Shown piece by piece: positions 1 to 12,617 of a DNA stretch of 64,000 bases. Both the position numbers and the translations under genes were made by a program. Origin of the DNA: Riptortus pedestris. Taxonomy: Eukaryota > Arthropoda > Insecta > Hemiptera > Alydidae. The stretch covers positions 67,173,501 through 67,237,500 of the forward strand of contig CM032233.1 in the NCBI GenBank assembly GCA_019009955.1, read 5' to 3'. The notes under the pieces were generated by a model. It saw nothing but the letters and a program-made list of their open reading frames with translations. It did not search any database and was not told where the DNA came from. Position 1 is the first letter of the stretch, and each line of letters opens with the position of its first letter.

Positions 1-1498
1 TGGACGTTGATTAATAATTTTAATTTAATAAAAAGGGGGAAAACTTAGTAAATTCCATAGATTAATGGGTGGGCGATTTTTAAAGGATTGAATTGTTAAG
101 CATGAACAATAGATACATGCATAATAATATTTGTCTAATACGGCATTATTTTTGAATATAAGATTCCCTTCTTTATATATTTATAATGCTCATTTAAAAT
201 CGTATTATTAGGCATTCAACAAGGATAAGATTTTAATAGAAACGTAACAATAGCCAAGACGTTCTATAAAAATTAAGTATAAATTGAAACAATTTATTTC
301 ATATTTTCGCATGAATAGGTCTCATAGTCACATATGAGTTGGAATACTTTCCTCGAGGACCAAAATAATTCAGCACATTAATAAAACAGGCTAGAAATAA
401 TGGGACAAATGCCCACTATATTTCGTAATTTTACTTTTTACGGTGGCAGGAGCCCAAATTCTACTATGGTAGGATTATTTTTGCGGTAGTTAACGTTGCA
501 CACTTCTTAATGCAATTCATTGTTCCCCATTGTTTTCCCAACTTCTATTCCCCACTGTTTTTGTGAATGACAGAATGTGTGATTACAAACGTTTAAAAGG
601 GGCATGCTTATAGATAGCGGGGTCAAAACTAATAGTATTATCAGTTTTTTCCCCCTGGATTAATATAATCCCTTATTTAAGAGTGCAAGTATTTATCTCT
701 GTTTTTATTATTCCGATGTAGTCTTTCAAATCCTTTTCTCACTTTTAATTAATCATTTTATTTTCACATCAATCTGAGAGGTTCACAGACACATTTATGG
801 GTTTCCCGTTGCCTTCCCTACCACTCAAAAATTGGGTTATAAGGAGCTGTGGATAGAATTCCACACAGAATCTAAATTTTTACACACAACCAACCCTCTG
901 CGGATTACCTGTATTAGGTACCTTGTGAACGGTGAGGTCTTTTACTCTAAATACACATTCGAAAATCCCTCCTTCACAATTTCACTATTATTCAACCCGC
1001 TTTAGAAATATCATTTGGGGGATTCGTTCGTGAATATTTACTCGTCTTATTTCTTCGGTTGCTTTCTGGGGTCTGAGAAGCTTTCCCAACAAAGAAGTAG
1101 ACAAATCAGGCTGAGTAAATTGCATACAAGCATGAGGTGAAGACGTGACATGCAGACCACACATCCACATGTATAACCTGTCTTGGCACTAAATGTCTTT
1201 TCTAGTATTGATTATTTAATTTTACTTTGTTAGTCGACCTCCTATTTTACGTATAAAGGAACACAGTGATTGGGTCAACATATAAAAAATTGTCTAAAAA
1301 AGTCCGTCAGGAAGGAACGTAAGTACCGAGTTTTCAAAATTCCCACAGTTTAGGGAATATATTTCCGTTCCATTGATATTATGGTCTCTGTAAAGACCAG
1401 CTAGCAGAAAGTTAAATAAAAACAGATTTCTCTGTAACTATGACAAATATACAGCGAAACAGGTAAAATAGAGCGCTCTAATACCTAGTGCAATAACT
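1..1498. other. Unannotated AT-rich DNA
   Basis: No gene, RNA or repeat copy could be supported here. The 60-residue minus-strand frame at 988-1170 has no recognisable domain. Confidence 0.5.
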
Positions 1499-1991
1499 AA
1501 AAAGTCCGTCACGCAGGGGCTGCGTAAACTAAGCAGATTTCCCATGTGAAGTTTTACAATAGAGAAATCTGCCCAATAACAAGTGTAGTAAGTAGTAAGG
1601 GATCACGTAACTTATACACGAGGGACGAATAGTTACGAAAACGGCCGCCAGAGCTCTCTTCGGAAAGTACCAAACATCTCAATCCTGCCGACCAATGCAG
1701 AATACAAATGCAAATATCTCGGTTAATATTCAAGATACAGAATACATGTATAGGACAATATTTATAGTAAATGTAATTTGAAATAAGATTGACTCTATAC
1801 AATTTTTTAATCCGACGCATAATAACGGAGATATTTCGAATTTTCCGAAAATCCCCCCTCTAAACCCCCCCTCCCACTGGTCCGATTTCAGCCATTAACG
1901 AACTTGCTCTTCCTTTTTACATAAAACGATTAAATTCCGAGTTTGGTAACGATCAAACAAAAATTGCGACCGCTAGAGCGTTAACGCACAA

Positions 1992-2034
<43 letters not shown>

Positions 2035-2175
2035 TATATATATAAAATTTTGAACGGACCTCATTTTCGTTATCTCCTGGGTAGGATCGATGGACATTTG
2101 AAGACATTTTTCGAAACTCGCGTCATGAGTACGACCTCAATAGCTGATTTCCCTTAAGGGAAATCTGCTAAAAAA
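1499..2175 (+). mobile_element. HINE-like element copy 1, complete short form
   Basis: Best complete short copy. Starts AAAAAGTCCGTCACGCAGGG with the ACGCA/TGCGT hairpin, then AGCAGATTTCCC about 30 bases in. One internal module carries ATGCAAATATCTCGG and CGATCCGACGCATAATAACG; then comes CGACCGCTAGAGCG, a TA microsatellite and the conserved tail. It ends in a perfect palindrome GATTTCCCTTAAGGGAAATC at 2146-2165 followed by TGCTAAAAA. No long open frame. Confidence 0.85.
1993..2046. repeat. (TA)n microsatellite inside copy 1
   Basis: About 50 bp of TA with one GA interruption, at the fixed position between the CGACCGCTAGAGCG box and the GAACGGACCTCATTTTCG tail. Confidence 0.95.
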
Positions 2176-2179
2176 AAAC

Positions 2180-3719
2180 TAGAACTATAATAAAACCATA
2201 TCCTGAAACAATAGCAACGACAAAAATCACATATTAGTAACATGTAATGTTTTAGTTTAAACAACAATTAAATGCTAAAAGAACCCGAGCCCTCGGTATT
2301 AAAATTATAATTGGCCCTACAACATTTTGGCAGATACGTAAAGTATTATATTTATAAACACTTCAACAACGCCCTTCAGTTTCGACGAATATTTGGAGGA
2401 AATGTTGGGCAATTTTGTCACGTGAGCAACCTCAGTAACAAGTTTTTCTTAAGTAAAACGGATAAAAACGCTCGAATCTCCTTAACCGGGAGTCACGTGA
2501 AAAAAAATTAATAAAACTAAAGTTACAGGGAATTAAATGTTTATCAAAAAGTGTTATTCAACATTTTTCGGTCCGACTCATATTAACGGAGGTATTTCGA
2601 TTTTTTTTTATCCCCCCTCCCCCATTGGACCATCTCCAAAATTGCTGCTGGTAGAGACCGATCTTACCATCTACCTACCGATATACATATATATCAAATT
2701 TTTAAAATTCAAATTGATTTTGACACTCATATAGTATAATTCGCAAAGATTTGAACGAAATTTACCATCTGAATATCCTCCTAGTTACGTTTAATTAAGA
2801 AAATCTCTAGAACGATCTTCACAACACTTCAGTGTAACATCAGTGATTTTCCCCGAAGCATTTTGAGCTGGTCTTGTTTTCATGGGGTATCTCAAGACAT
2901 CAATATGTCGCCAGATTCTTCATATATATTTTGTCCAATATATTATTCGAATTATTAACTGAAATTCAGATTGAATAAACAATAAGTTCAATTTTTAATC
3001 AATATTTAACTTTTAGTTATGACACTAAGGAAAGTTTTCATATTATAGTTAATAAACTGTATTATTTGGTACATTTTTACTTAGTGAATACAGTTCGTTT
3101 TTAATATTTTGAATATATGGTTTCATATATGGAAATATATCAGACCATGCTTAATTTCTGTTGTAAATTAATGTTGTTGCGGGGAAGCATTGGAAACGCT
3201 CCCAGCAGGGTATATAATATTTCATACTTCAGTCAGGGAGGAAAAAATGACAAGAAAACTAATTAGCACCTTGCGTTCTTTTTTATGAATTCCCATTCAC
3301 ACTTCGAACTCCTGAAAGTATGACACATTACATAAGTAATTTTCTAACCTTGACATTATGTTATTTCGTTAAAGAAAAAAAGTCTTTAATACGAATATTT
3401 CAGTGAGACAATGTAACTTGAGCCTATCTCTGCCTCATGTTACAAAATCAGTGTGTGTTGAACAAATATGTTGTTTCTCTTGAGTCAATATTAGAAAACC
3501 TTTTATAAGAATTATAGTTTAAATTTTTTATTAAATATGTGGCGGTCGCCCTGAAAAAGCCCGACCTTGCAATGACGTCAAGGCAAAATTTTCCTTTTGC
3601 TAGGAATCTTCACGATCTAAAAATAAATAAATTTGTTTTTCGTAGATTTGTGTTTAAAATGACGTAAGATAAGGTGCGGATCTTTCAGGTGTTATTCCAT
3701 TTACTACCAAGATAGGTCG
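2180..3719. other. Unannotated DNA with one internal fragment of the HINE-like family
   Basis: About 2548-2640 (+) resembles the internal module (ACATTTTTCGGTCCGACTCA, then a C-rich stretch). The rest holds nothing I recognise. Confidence 0.45.
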
Positions 3720-4154
3720 AAAAAGTCCGTCACGCAGGGGCTGCGTAAACTAAGCAGATTTCCCACGAGATGTTTTACAATAGAGAAATTTCACGAGAGC
3801 CGAAAAGTTAAGGAAACGGCCGACCTAGCTTTTGGCGGGAAACTCTCATCACTCTCATCCGTTATCCGCCCAGATTTAATAAAAATGCAAATATCTCGGT
3901 TAATATTCACGATAGATAATAAATGTATATAACAATATTTATAGTAAATTTAATTTGCCATAAGATTGATTATATACAGTTTTTCGATCCGACGTATAGT
4001 AACGGAAATATTTTGAATTTTCGAAAATCCTCCCCCTCTAAACCCCCCTCCCACTGGTCCGACTAACGAACTTGATCTTTCTTTTTACATAAAACGACTA
4101 AATATCGAGTTTGGTAACGATCAAACAAAAATTGCGACCGCTAGAGCGGTAACA

Positions 4155-4204
<50 letters not shown>

Positions 4205-4335
4205 TCATTGTGATGGGACCTCATTTTCGTCATCTCCTGGGTAGGATCGATGGACATTTGAAGAAAAATGTCGAAAATTCCGTCATGAGTGCAACCTCAA
4301 TAGCGGATTTCCTTTAAGGGAAATCTGCTAAAAAA
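3720..4335 (+). mobile_element. HINE-like element copy 2, complete short form
   Basis: Same plan as copy 1: AAAAAGTCCGTCACGCAGGG start, single module, TA microsatellite at 4157-4201, tail ending GATTTCCTTTAAGGGAAATC then TGCTAAAAAA. The 3' stem has a single change relative to copy 1. Confidence 0.85.
4157..4201. repeat. (TA)n microsatellite inside copy 2
   Basis: Uninterrupted TA run of about 44 bp in the same position as in copy 1. Confidence 0.95.
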
Positions 4336-4647
4336 GACTGGACTATGTTTAATAATCATTGGGGAGAATCCAGTATTTGTTGCAAAACTGCAGCTTAATT
4401 TACAAAAAAAACTTAATACATGGCTGATACTAAGCGATTAGCTAGCGATTGCTAGCCAGCTATATTTTTATGTCTGAGCACTTCTCATACTTTATATTCT
4501 ACTCATAGACTTCAATGGTCTTTGCCATTACATTTGAGTATATAGTATATGACCATTTTTTTTTCTAACGTTGCACTGAGTATGCTCTCAGCTTTCTTAA
4601 GGCTCTCTCTGCGACAATAGAGTTGATTTAATATCATGAAAAATGAT

Positions 4648-4890
4648 TTCGATGTCGCTATTTAACTTTCGTTGTTTCTAATAATTACAAATTTTACGAT
4701 TTAATTTCATTTTGTTAGTTTAATAAAGTGCATTATAATTACATTGTCGTATAATTTCATGTCTGATATCTATCGTTAAGAATTATGAACGCTACTTTAA
4801 AATGCACTACTTTTAAAAGCAGCCCATGAACGTATTTGCACTCTAATGTTTGGCCCGCAACATGTCTAAGGATGCCCATAGCTGGTTTAG
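4648..4890 (+). repeat. Dispersed repeat R2, copy a
   Basis: About 240 bp matching 41788-42053 in the same orientation. Shared blocks include TCTGATATCTATCGTTAA, TACTTTAAAATGCACTACTT and the TTTGGCCC...ACAACATGTC... segment. Not part of the HINE-like family. Function unknown. Confidence 0.75.
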
Positions 4891-5299
4891 ATAATGCCTT
4901 GGTTACCGCGTCTCGATTAGTGTACATATCGTGGAGTGCCTTCTTCTAAAAACATTTAAAACGTTTTGTGCCCGCTTCAACCTATAAGCAATAGTGAACG
5001 CGAGTGCATTAATTACAGTGCCCCAAGACTGTTAACCACAGTCAGGACCCAAACTTCGAGAGTTACATTATATAATTATAAAATGAAGGAGGTGAGCCCA
5101 TTTCAGGATGTACTTCAACACTTGTTTAAAGTTTTAGTTTTATAAATACAAAATGTTTTTTAATTTATTGGTTAAGTGTATTCAAAACACAATAACTTAA
5201 CGTTTCGATAAAAATAACTTGCTTTCTTTCACCTGTTTATTTTGCCCTACATGCTTACCTTGCTAATCTCATCACATATTCTCTATTTATATTTAAAAA
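4891..5299. other. Unannotated DNA
   Basis: No feature recognised. Confidence 0.4.
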
Positions 5300-6425
5300 C
5301 GATGAGAAAAAGGGGGGAGGGGTGGTTACTGGAGGTAGAAAACAAAGTTCGAATAACTCGCTTAATGTTTGAGCTACGAAAAAATGCATAGAATAACAAC
5401 GAACATCAATAGTTTAACAAGATTTTAACATTTTTCATTAACATTTTATGATAATGACGAAGATATTTTTAATTTTCGAATCCCCCCTCCCAATGCATGT
5501 CCGGTTTCTGCCAATAACAACTATGATCTTCAGTGTTGAATGAATCGCTTAAATGTCGTGTATGGTATAGGAGGAATAAATATTTTCGAAACAAGAACGT
5601 AAAATCTTTGATTGATGGCATCATCACAACGAATATGCATGTATCTCGCTTAATAAAGGTCTCTTGGAAACAATATTTGGTATTTAAGATTAAAATGAAG
5701 TGGTTCATGATATAACAGCGTATTGTTAATGTTCCATGAGTTTACTGACAGCTAAAAACTAAAAAATGCAAATATCGCCTTTAGTATTGAAAATAGATGA
5801 AAAAATGTATATAACAATATTTATAGTACATTTAATTTTCAATAAGATTAGTTCTATACACTTTTGTGATCCGACGTATATCAGACATTCGAAATTCCCC
5901 TCAACCCCCCCCCCCTCCCACTTATCCGATTTCAGCTATTATCGAAGTTGACCTTTAGTTTTGAATCAAACACTTATGCCACATATTTGCATTTATCTCA
6001 AAAAGTAAAAGTTCAATGAGTACAATATTTCGTATTAAGGCTTAAAATAATGTACTTCATAATATAACAGCTTATTGTTAGTATGACATGAGTAGAAGGG
6101 GAGGGGGGTTTACTGAAGGACAAAACCTATAAAATGCAAATATCTCGGTTAATAATCAAGATAATGAAAATACGTACATAAGAAAATTTATAGAACAATA
6201 CATTTGCAATAAGATTGTTCCTATACAATGTTTTGATCCGACGCATAATAACGGAGATATTAAGAGTTTTCCAAATTCCTCCCCTCTAACCCCCCCCCTC
6301 TCCCGCTGGTTGGATTTCAGCCGTTAACGAACTTGATCTTTCTTTTTACATAAAACGATTAAATATCGAGTTTTGTGCCGAACAAACAAAAATTGCGACC
6401 GCTAGAGCGGTAACTGACAAATATA
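5300..6425 (+). mobile_element. HINE-like element copy 3, long form lacking both ends
   Basis: Carries two or three tandem internal modules, each with an ATPy-rich CG box (GATCCGACGTATA or CGACGCATAATAACGG), a C-rich stretch and the AAAACGATTAAATATCGAG box. Breaks off just after CGACCGCTAGAGCGGTAACT and a very short TA run; the conserved tail and hairpin are missing. Confidence 0.7.
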
Positions 6426-6431
6426 TATGTT

Positions 6432-7224
6432 TTCATAGACTTCTTACTATGGGAGAACTAGAGACTAGATGGTGCGTTGAGATCATCAGCTTGTCAAAAA
6501 CCAGCTGTGCCATAGTTTCCGCAACCCCTGTGTGAAATTCGTTTTGGCCGTGTGTCGTCCATTTTCACAACCTGATCCACCTATCTGCAGACTGCCATTA
6601 CAAAGTTCTCAGGCCCACTACATCCAAGCCATTAATCCACAAAACCATAAGTACAGCGTTACTTCTTATGATCCATCTTAACTGCTATTTCTCGGCTCTA
6701 ATTGTCTGCCAAACCTGAAGAGCTCTCGTGCTTTCCTTGGTGAGCCTTTCAATTTCACACCAACTATACATAGCGTACGATGATACTTGAATTCCGTTCG
6801 ACAGGCAATCAAACGAAATACCTAATTGTCTATTTGAAACTGGAATTCTCTCGGCTTGATCAAATATTTGGAAGATTTAGAGTTATAACTGCAGCCTCGT
6901 GTAAATTTGACTAAAGGATATGTTGTTGAGTTTGTCCTGCTTGCGTCAACCTAAGAATCTATCAGTCACCCGGCTATTCGGGAAATAGGTCAGTAGAATT
7001 TAACCTCTTCTATTTTTGTCCTTGTTTTGTGTTTATAAAGTGCTGCAAACTCTCCCATATCCGGCTGCGTCCAGCACAGGCTGCCGCGGGAAGTAGGAAA
7101 TTACCGGATGGTAGAATTATCCTATATTCCTTCAAAAACCATTCAATTCTGGCGATTGAACTTTTTCAGCTTAGTTACACTTAAATTAGTTTTCTTCATA
7201 AGGCTGGCTGGGCTGACTCGACTG
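6432..7224. other. Unannotated DNA with a short reverse fragment of the HINE-like family
   Basis: 6432-6500 resembles, in reverse, the region near the 5' end of long copies (GACTTCTTACTATGGGAGAA). The remainder (6500-7224) is not recognised. Confidence 0.4.
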
Positions 7225-7592
7225 GGTTTTTTAGGAGATTTCCCTAAAGGCATGACGCGATATTTGAAAAATGTCTCCTCTCAGTGGGGATTTTCGAAAA
7301 TTCTTAATATCTCCGTTATTATGCGTAAGATAAAAACATTGTATAGAAACAACCTTATTGCAAAAGCAGTGTTCTATAAATGTTGTTATGTACGTTTATG
7401 GACTATCTTGATTATTAACCGAGAAATATGCATTTCTTAGTTTTCAGCCTTCAGTAAACCCCCACTCCTATTCATTTCATATTAACAAGAAGGTGTTATA
7501 TAATGCACTTTAATTTGAAGCCTAAATACCAAATATTGTTCTCATTACATTTTTATGTTTCGAGATAAATGTAAATACGTGACGGACTTTCT
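7225..7592 (-). mobile_element. HINE-like element copy 4, internally deleted
   Basis: Reverse copy: TTAGGAGATTTCCCTAAAGG at the 3' end, module with CTCCGTTATTATGCGTAAG, TTTTCAGCCTTCAGTAAACC, and CGTGACGGACTTT at the 5' end. The microsatellite and the tail boxes are lost. Confidence 0.65.
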
Positions 7593-7965
7593 TTATATCC
7601 TGTGATTTTTCCCTCTTGTCCAGTAACCCCGAAAAGTGGGCAGTTTAATTTCTCTAGGTACCGCACAGTAGCATAACCTACTTCTTTCACATATTGATTC
7701 CTTTGCCATTCTTCTATTTCTTTATACAATCTTAACATACGATTTAAAAAAGGCGGAAATAATTGGATAACTAATTAAATAATTGTAATGAAATTAATAA
7801 TAACGATATAGCCAATGAAGATGTGATAAACCCAGAGAAGTTAAGTTTCTTAACAAAATGGTCAAGTTCTTTTAAGCATTTAGAGAACTTAAGACAAATA
7901 GAGAAAAGTTTGATCGCCTAGAGGACTTCCTTACTTATTCTCTATAAGAACTTAGTTGTAAGTTT

Positions 7966-8335
7966 AAAAGTCCGTCACGCAGGAGCTGCGTAAACTAAGC
8001 TGATTTCCCACGTAAAGTTATACAATAGAGAAATCTCCATACGAGTGCGGAACAGTTATGGAAACGGCCGAAATAGCTTTCGGTAGAAACGAATAGAAGC
8101 GACCATAGCTCGTCCGTTAAACTTAATAAAAATGCAAATATCTCGGTTAATATTCAATATAGAGAATGAATGTATATAACAATATTTATAGTAAATTTAA
8201 TTTTCAATAAGATTGGTTATATTCAATTTTCGATCCGAAGTATAGTAACGGAGATATTTTGAAGAAATATTTCGAAAATCGCGTCATGAGTATGACCTCA
8301 ATAGCTGATTTCCTTTAAGGGAAATCTGCTAAAAA
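7966..8335 (+). mobile_element. HINE-like element copy 5, deleted between module and tail
   Basis: Both ends intact (AAAAGTCCGTCACGCAGGAG; palindrome GATTTCCTTTAAGGGAAATC then TGCTAAAAA). The interior jumps from the module's CGGAGATATTTTGAAG to ATTTCGAAAATCGCGTCATG, removing the C-rich stretch and the microsatellite. Confidence 0.82.
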
Positions 8336-8872
8336 GTTAGTTATCTTGTAAATTATAATTATTCCGTAAATAATGTTTTTAATCGCTATGATATACCTAG
8401 GCTATAATGGCATCGTCAATACTATGTCAAAGTTTTTCTTAAGTTGTCTCAATGGAATTTGGGACCCAAAATTGATGTTTTGTTCTTAAAAAAACTTTCA
8501 ATTTAACAGATCTTCCATATAAAAATGAATGTTTATCACGGGAATACAAAGCGTAAGCAGATTTGTAAGAAACCGTGGAGGGCTATAAGAGTATTTAGTG
8601 TAAATGTAGAAGCATTAGAGTTAATTGTCCTGATGATCATTCAAATGAGAATTGGTATATAGATGAGGAAATAGCTCATTGAACGGGTGCAGTGGGACTA
8701 ATGAATGCCTTCATCGGAAACGGTTTCCTCAACTAATAATGATTTAAGATGGGCCCAGCATAAGTCGTCTTTCCTGTTCTAATATATTATTTGAAGCCCT
8801 GGTCGCTTATTTCAAAATTTAAGCGTCAGATATGAAATATTTCAGGGACGGTGTATCTATAATAGGCTCTAA

Positions 8873-9240
8873 CAGGAGCAGTCCGTCCGCTGGGGCTGCG
8901 TAGACTAAGCAAATTTTCCACATGCTAGAATGACTCACTAGTAATGTTATATCATCATGTCATAGTCTGTATTTATAATCAAAAAGTCGATAAGTAGCTG
9001 TAGGGGTTTATTTTAGGCAGAAAACAAAAATGTGCTGATAACTTACTTAATATTTGAGTTCCAAGAAAATGTATAGAGAAATGTTTAAATTTCCCCCTCT
9101 CTTCCCCCTATTCAATTTCCAATTAACTAATATATACTTTAGTGTTGAATGAAAACGTTAAATATGAAACGTTAAAAGTATGGTGTATGGGAAGAAACAT
9201 TTTGGAGTCAAGATCGTAAAATTTCGGTATGCAAATATTT
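8873..9240 (+). mobile_element. HINE-like element copy 6, decayed 5' half
   Basis: AGTCCGTCCGCTGGGGCTGC and ACTAAGCAAATTTTCCACAT mark a degenerate 5' end. The module (ATAACTTACTTAATATTTGA, TTTAGTGTTGAATGAAAACG) is of the B type seen in long copies. Ends without microsatellite or tail. Confidence 0.6.
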
Positions 9241-9265
9241 TAATGTAATTGTTTAAGAATTTTGA

Positions 9266-9410
9266 TTCTAGCCTACATGATTTTTATTTGATCAACACCG
9301 CACTCGATATTTAACTGTCTCAACGAAAACAAATGTTAGGTAATAACCGAAATCTACCTTGGTACAGGGGGTGGGAGTTCTTAGAATGGAGGAAAACTTA
9401 GTAAACGTAG
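9266..9410 (-). mobile_element. HINE-like family fragment (module B)
   Basis: TTTATTTGATCAACACCGCA and CTCGATATTTAACTGTCTC followed by a G-rich stretch match module B in reverse. Directly abuts copy 7. Confidence 0.5.
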
Positions 9411-9420
9411 TATTAGAACC

Positions 9421-9525
9421 TTAGGGGAAATCACCTACTTCCTCATGATGGGATTTTCGAATAATTTCTTCAAAGGCCCATCGATCCTACTCAGGGGATA
9501 ACGAAAATGTGATCCGTCCAAAATG

Positions 9526-9586
<61 letters not shown>

Positions 9587-10358
9587 TAGATAGATATTTA
9601 TCTGTTAACGCTATAGTGGTCGTCATTTTTGTCTGATCGTTATCAAACTCGTTATTTAAATGTTTTATGTAAAAATGAAGATCAAGTTCGTTAGCGGCTG
9701 CAATTCGAAACTCCGTTGTTATGCGTCGGATCGAAAAATTTTATAGGATCAATCTTATTGAAAAAGAAATTTCTATAAATGTTATTGTAACCACGTTTTT
9801 ACAATATTGAATATTAAGCGAGATATTTCCATATTTCAGTTTTCGGCCTTGAGTAAACCCCCACTCCTACTCATGTCATATTAACTATAAGCTGTTATAT
9901 CAACCACTCCATTCCAAGGATAAATGCAAAATATGGTTTTCATTGAACTATCACTTTTTGAGACACATGCATGTGCAGACGCCATCAATTAGGATTTTTC
10001 GTTCTTTACTCGAAAATGTTTATTTGATCTATGCCCTACTCGATATTTAGCCGTTTCAGTCAACACGAAAGAAGGAATAGTGGTGTTTTAGAGAGGGGAA
10101 ATTAGAAAATTCAAAATATATTCGTTATTATGAGTCGGATCGTGGAATCTTTTAGAACCAATCTTGTTAAACTTTTGATTTTCTACAATTGTTGTTCTAT
10201 GGATTTTTTGGTAATTCAAGTATTAAACAAGTTATTCACACTTTCTTTTTTTATACCTTCAGTAACCCCCACTCCCCTTCTACTCATCGGTTTCGTACAT
10301 ATAAGTAGAAAATAAGTGGTGATATGAGTTTACGTAGCCCTGCGTGACGGATTTTCTC
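9421..10358 (-). mobile_element. HINE-like element copy 7, long form
   Basis: Reverse copy from a degraded hairpin (TTAGGGGAAATCACCT) through CATCGATCCTACTCAGGGGA, a TA/GATA microsatellite and two modules, each ending in a CCCCCACTCC box. The 5' end is GTTTACGTAGCCCTGCGTGA plus CGGATTTT. The two modules are homologous, showing internal duplication. Confidence 0.75.
9527..9598. repeat. (TA)n/(GATA)n microsatellite inside copy 7
   Basis: About 58 bp of TA followed by three TAGA units. Confidence 0.95.
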
Positions 10359-10462
10359 AGTTATGAATCGGATCGGAAATATAACCAATCCTATTGCAGA
10401 TGTAATTACCTACAAATATCATTCTGTGCATTTTTTCTAGATCTCGTACCGAGATATTGACA

Positions 10463-10586
10463 TTTTAGCAGATTTCCCTTAAGGGAAATCAGCTATTGAG
10501 GTCGTACTCATGACACGATTTTCCAAAAATTTCTTCAAATGCCCATCGATTCTACCCAGGAGATGGCGAAAATGAGGTCCGTTCAA

Positions 10587-10648
<62 letters not shown>

Positions 10649-11060
10649 CTGTTAACGCTCTAGCGGTCGCAATTTTCGAACTCGATATTTAAACGTTTCA
10701 TGTAAAAATGAAGATCAAGTTCGTTAATGGCTGAAATCGGACCAGTGGGAGGGGGGTTTAGAGTGGAGGATTTTCGAAAATTCGAAATATCTCCGTTATT
10801 ATACGTCGGATTGAAAAATTGTATAGAATCAATCTTATTCCAAAATAAATTTACTATAAATATTCTTATATGCAATTTGTTCTCTATCTTGAATATTAAC
10901 CGAGATATTTGCATTTTTATTAAATGTGGTCTGATAACGGACAAGAGTGAGTTACCCGATAAAAGCTAGTTCGGCCGTTTTCGTAACAGTTCGGTTCTCG
11001 TTAAATTTCTCTATTCTAAAACTTCACGTGGGAAATCTGCTTAGTTTACGCAGCCCCTGC
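10463..11060 (-). mobile_element. HINE-like element copy 8, short form
   Basis: Reverse copy with a perfect terminal palindrome at 10471-10490 preceded by TTTTAGCA, intact tail boxes, TA microsatellite and single module. Its 5' part CACGTGGGAAATCTGCTTAG...CAGCCCCTGC stops just short of the GTGACGGACTTTT end. Separated from copy 7 by about 100 bp of another module fragment (10359-10462). Confidence 0.82.
10589..10644. repeat. (AT)n microsatellite inside copy 8
   Basis: Uninterrupted AT run of about 55 bp. Confidence 0.95.
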
Positions 11061-11107
11061 TTTATTTAGTACCCGAGTCACTAGACTTCTCAAATCTAAC
11101 AAGTATT

Positions 11108-11529
11108 TTGATTCCTGTTTACATGGACTTCTTATTAGGGAAGAAATAGAGGCTAGGCAGCGAGTTGAGATCATCACACCTCATATACCAACTCTGGTTA
11201 GTTTGCTCAGCACATGCGTGATAAACTGTGTTATAACCAGTTCTTCAGATGCTTCAGTTATTACAAGGTTTTTGTAAGAAGATGTGAGGGTTTAAAATTT
11301 TGATGTCCGATCTGGACAATGAGTATTGTTCAGGGATATTGCGGAGACTGGGAGGCTAGCTGGTGTAAAGTACCATCCCACGCAGGCCTAGCCTAAACGA
11401 TGACACACCTCATCTCATTTAGGCCTTACACACATATTATCCCTACCACTTACCTTATTATCCAGTGGGCCAAGGTACCTCGTCAAGGTGGGATAGATAA
11501 AAGCATCTCACAGATCACCATTAGCCGAT
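11108..11529. other. Mostly unannotated DNA with a reverse HINE-like fragment
   Basis: 11108-11180 resembles the near-5' region of long copies in reverse (TTCCTGTTTACATGGACTTC). The rest is not recognised. Confidence 0.4.
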
Positions 11530-11600
11530 TAAAAAGTCCGTCACGCAAGGGGCTCTAGAAACTAAGCAGATTTCCCACGTGAAGGATTACAAAAGATAAA
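11530..11600 (+). mobile_element. HINE-like element 5' end fragment
   Basis: AAAAAGTCCGTCACGCAAGG followed by ACTAAGCAGATTTCCCACGT and GAAGGATTACAAAAGA. Only the first 70 or so bases are recognisable; the following 300 bp do not match the family. Confidence 0.65.
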
Positions 11601-11908
11601 TGTACATACTGGTAACGCCACCGGTACTATTAAGTGAATTAATACGAATAGTAATGAGAAATCTTTCAGTTAATAATCTCTAAAACGGAAAGCATAACTG
11701 AATAGTAAAAAATCAGGCCAGCAAATCTCTATAGAACTGAATAATTATAAATATTCTAGACCTGAAAGAAAAACAATTACTGAAACAAACCTGAATATAA
11801 CATATTAATTTTATTGAAGACTACTTACTATAGTTAGTCTGTAATTTATAATGAATCAGAATAATTTTTATCTCAATCACTCAAATTTTAGTGATCCAAG
11901 GACAAAAA

Positions 11909-12414
11909 AAAAGTCCGTCACGCAGGGGCTGCGTTAACTAAGCAGATTTCCCACGTGCGCCACGTATTTGCATTTATCTCAAAACTTAGAAGTTCAATGA
12001 GAACAATATTTGGTATTTAAGCTTCAAATAAAGTGCTTCATAACATAATAGAATATTGTTAATATGAGATGAGTAGGAGTGGGGCTTTACTGAAGGCTGA
12101 AATCTAAAAAATACAAATATCTCAGTTAGTAATGAAGATCATGAAAAAAATGTACATAACAACATTCATAGAACATTACATTTGAAATAAAATTGGTTCT
12201 ATACACTTCTTCGATCCGACGCATAATAACGGAGATATTAAGAATTTTAGAAATTCTCCCACTATACACCCACTCTAAACCTCCCTCCCCCTGGTCGGAT
12301 TTCAGTCGTTAACGAACTTGATCTTTCTTTTTGTATAAAACGATTATACATAAGACAAAAATTGCGACCGCTAGAGAGGTAACAGACAAATATATATATA
12401 TATATATATATATA

Positions 12415-12458
<44 letters not shown>

Positions 12459-12617
12459 TAGATAGATAGATAGATATATGTATACATACAGTTTTGAACG
12501 GACCTCATTTTCGTCATCTCCTGGGTAGGATCGATGGACATTTGAAGAAAAATGTCCAAAATCGCGTCATAAGTACGACCTCAATAGCTGATTTCCCTTA
12601 GGGGAATTCTGCTAAAA
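11909..12617 (+). mobile_element. HINE-like element copy 9, complete
   Basis: Starts in a run of A, AAGTCCGTCACGCAGGGGCT, AGCAGATTTCCCACGTG. Modules and tail are present, the microsatellite is long, and it ends GATTTCCCTTAGGGGAATTC then TGCTAAAA. The sequence right of it (12618-12765) is again family module DNA, so this copy may be inserted into an older one. Confidence 0.8.
12391..12490. repeat. (TA)n/(GATA)n microsatellite inside copy 9
   Basis: About 100 bp: TA run, a CGCA interruption, TA run, then five GATA units. Confidence 0.95.

Noticed and set aside
9435..9626. Open frame with a poly Tyr-Ile stretch
   Set aside because: Translation of the TA microsatellite in a HINE-like copy; the same applies to the frame at 12371-12559.
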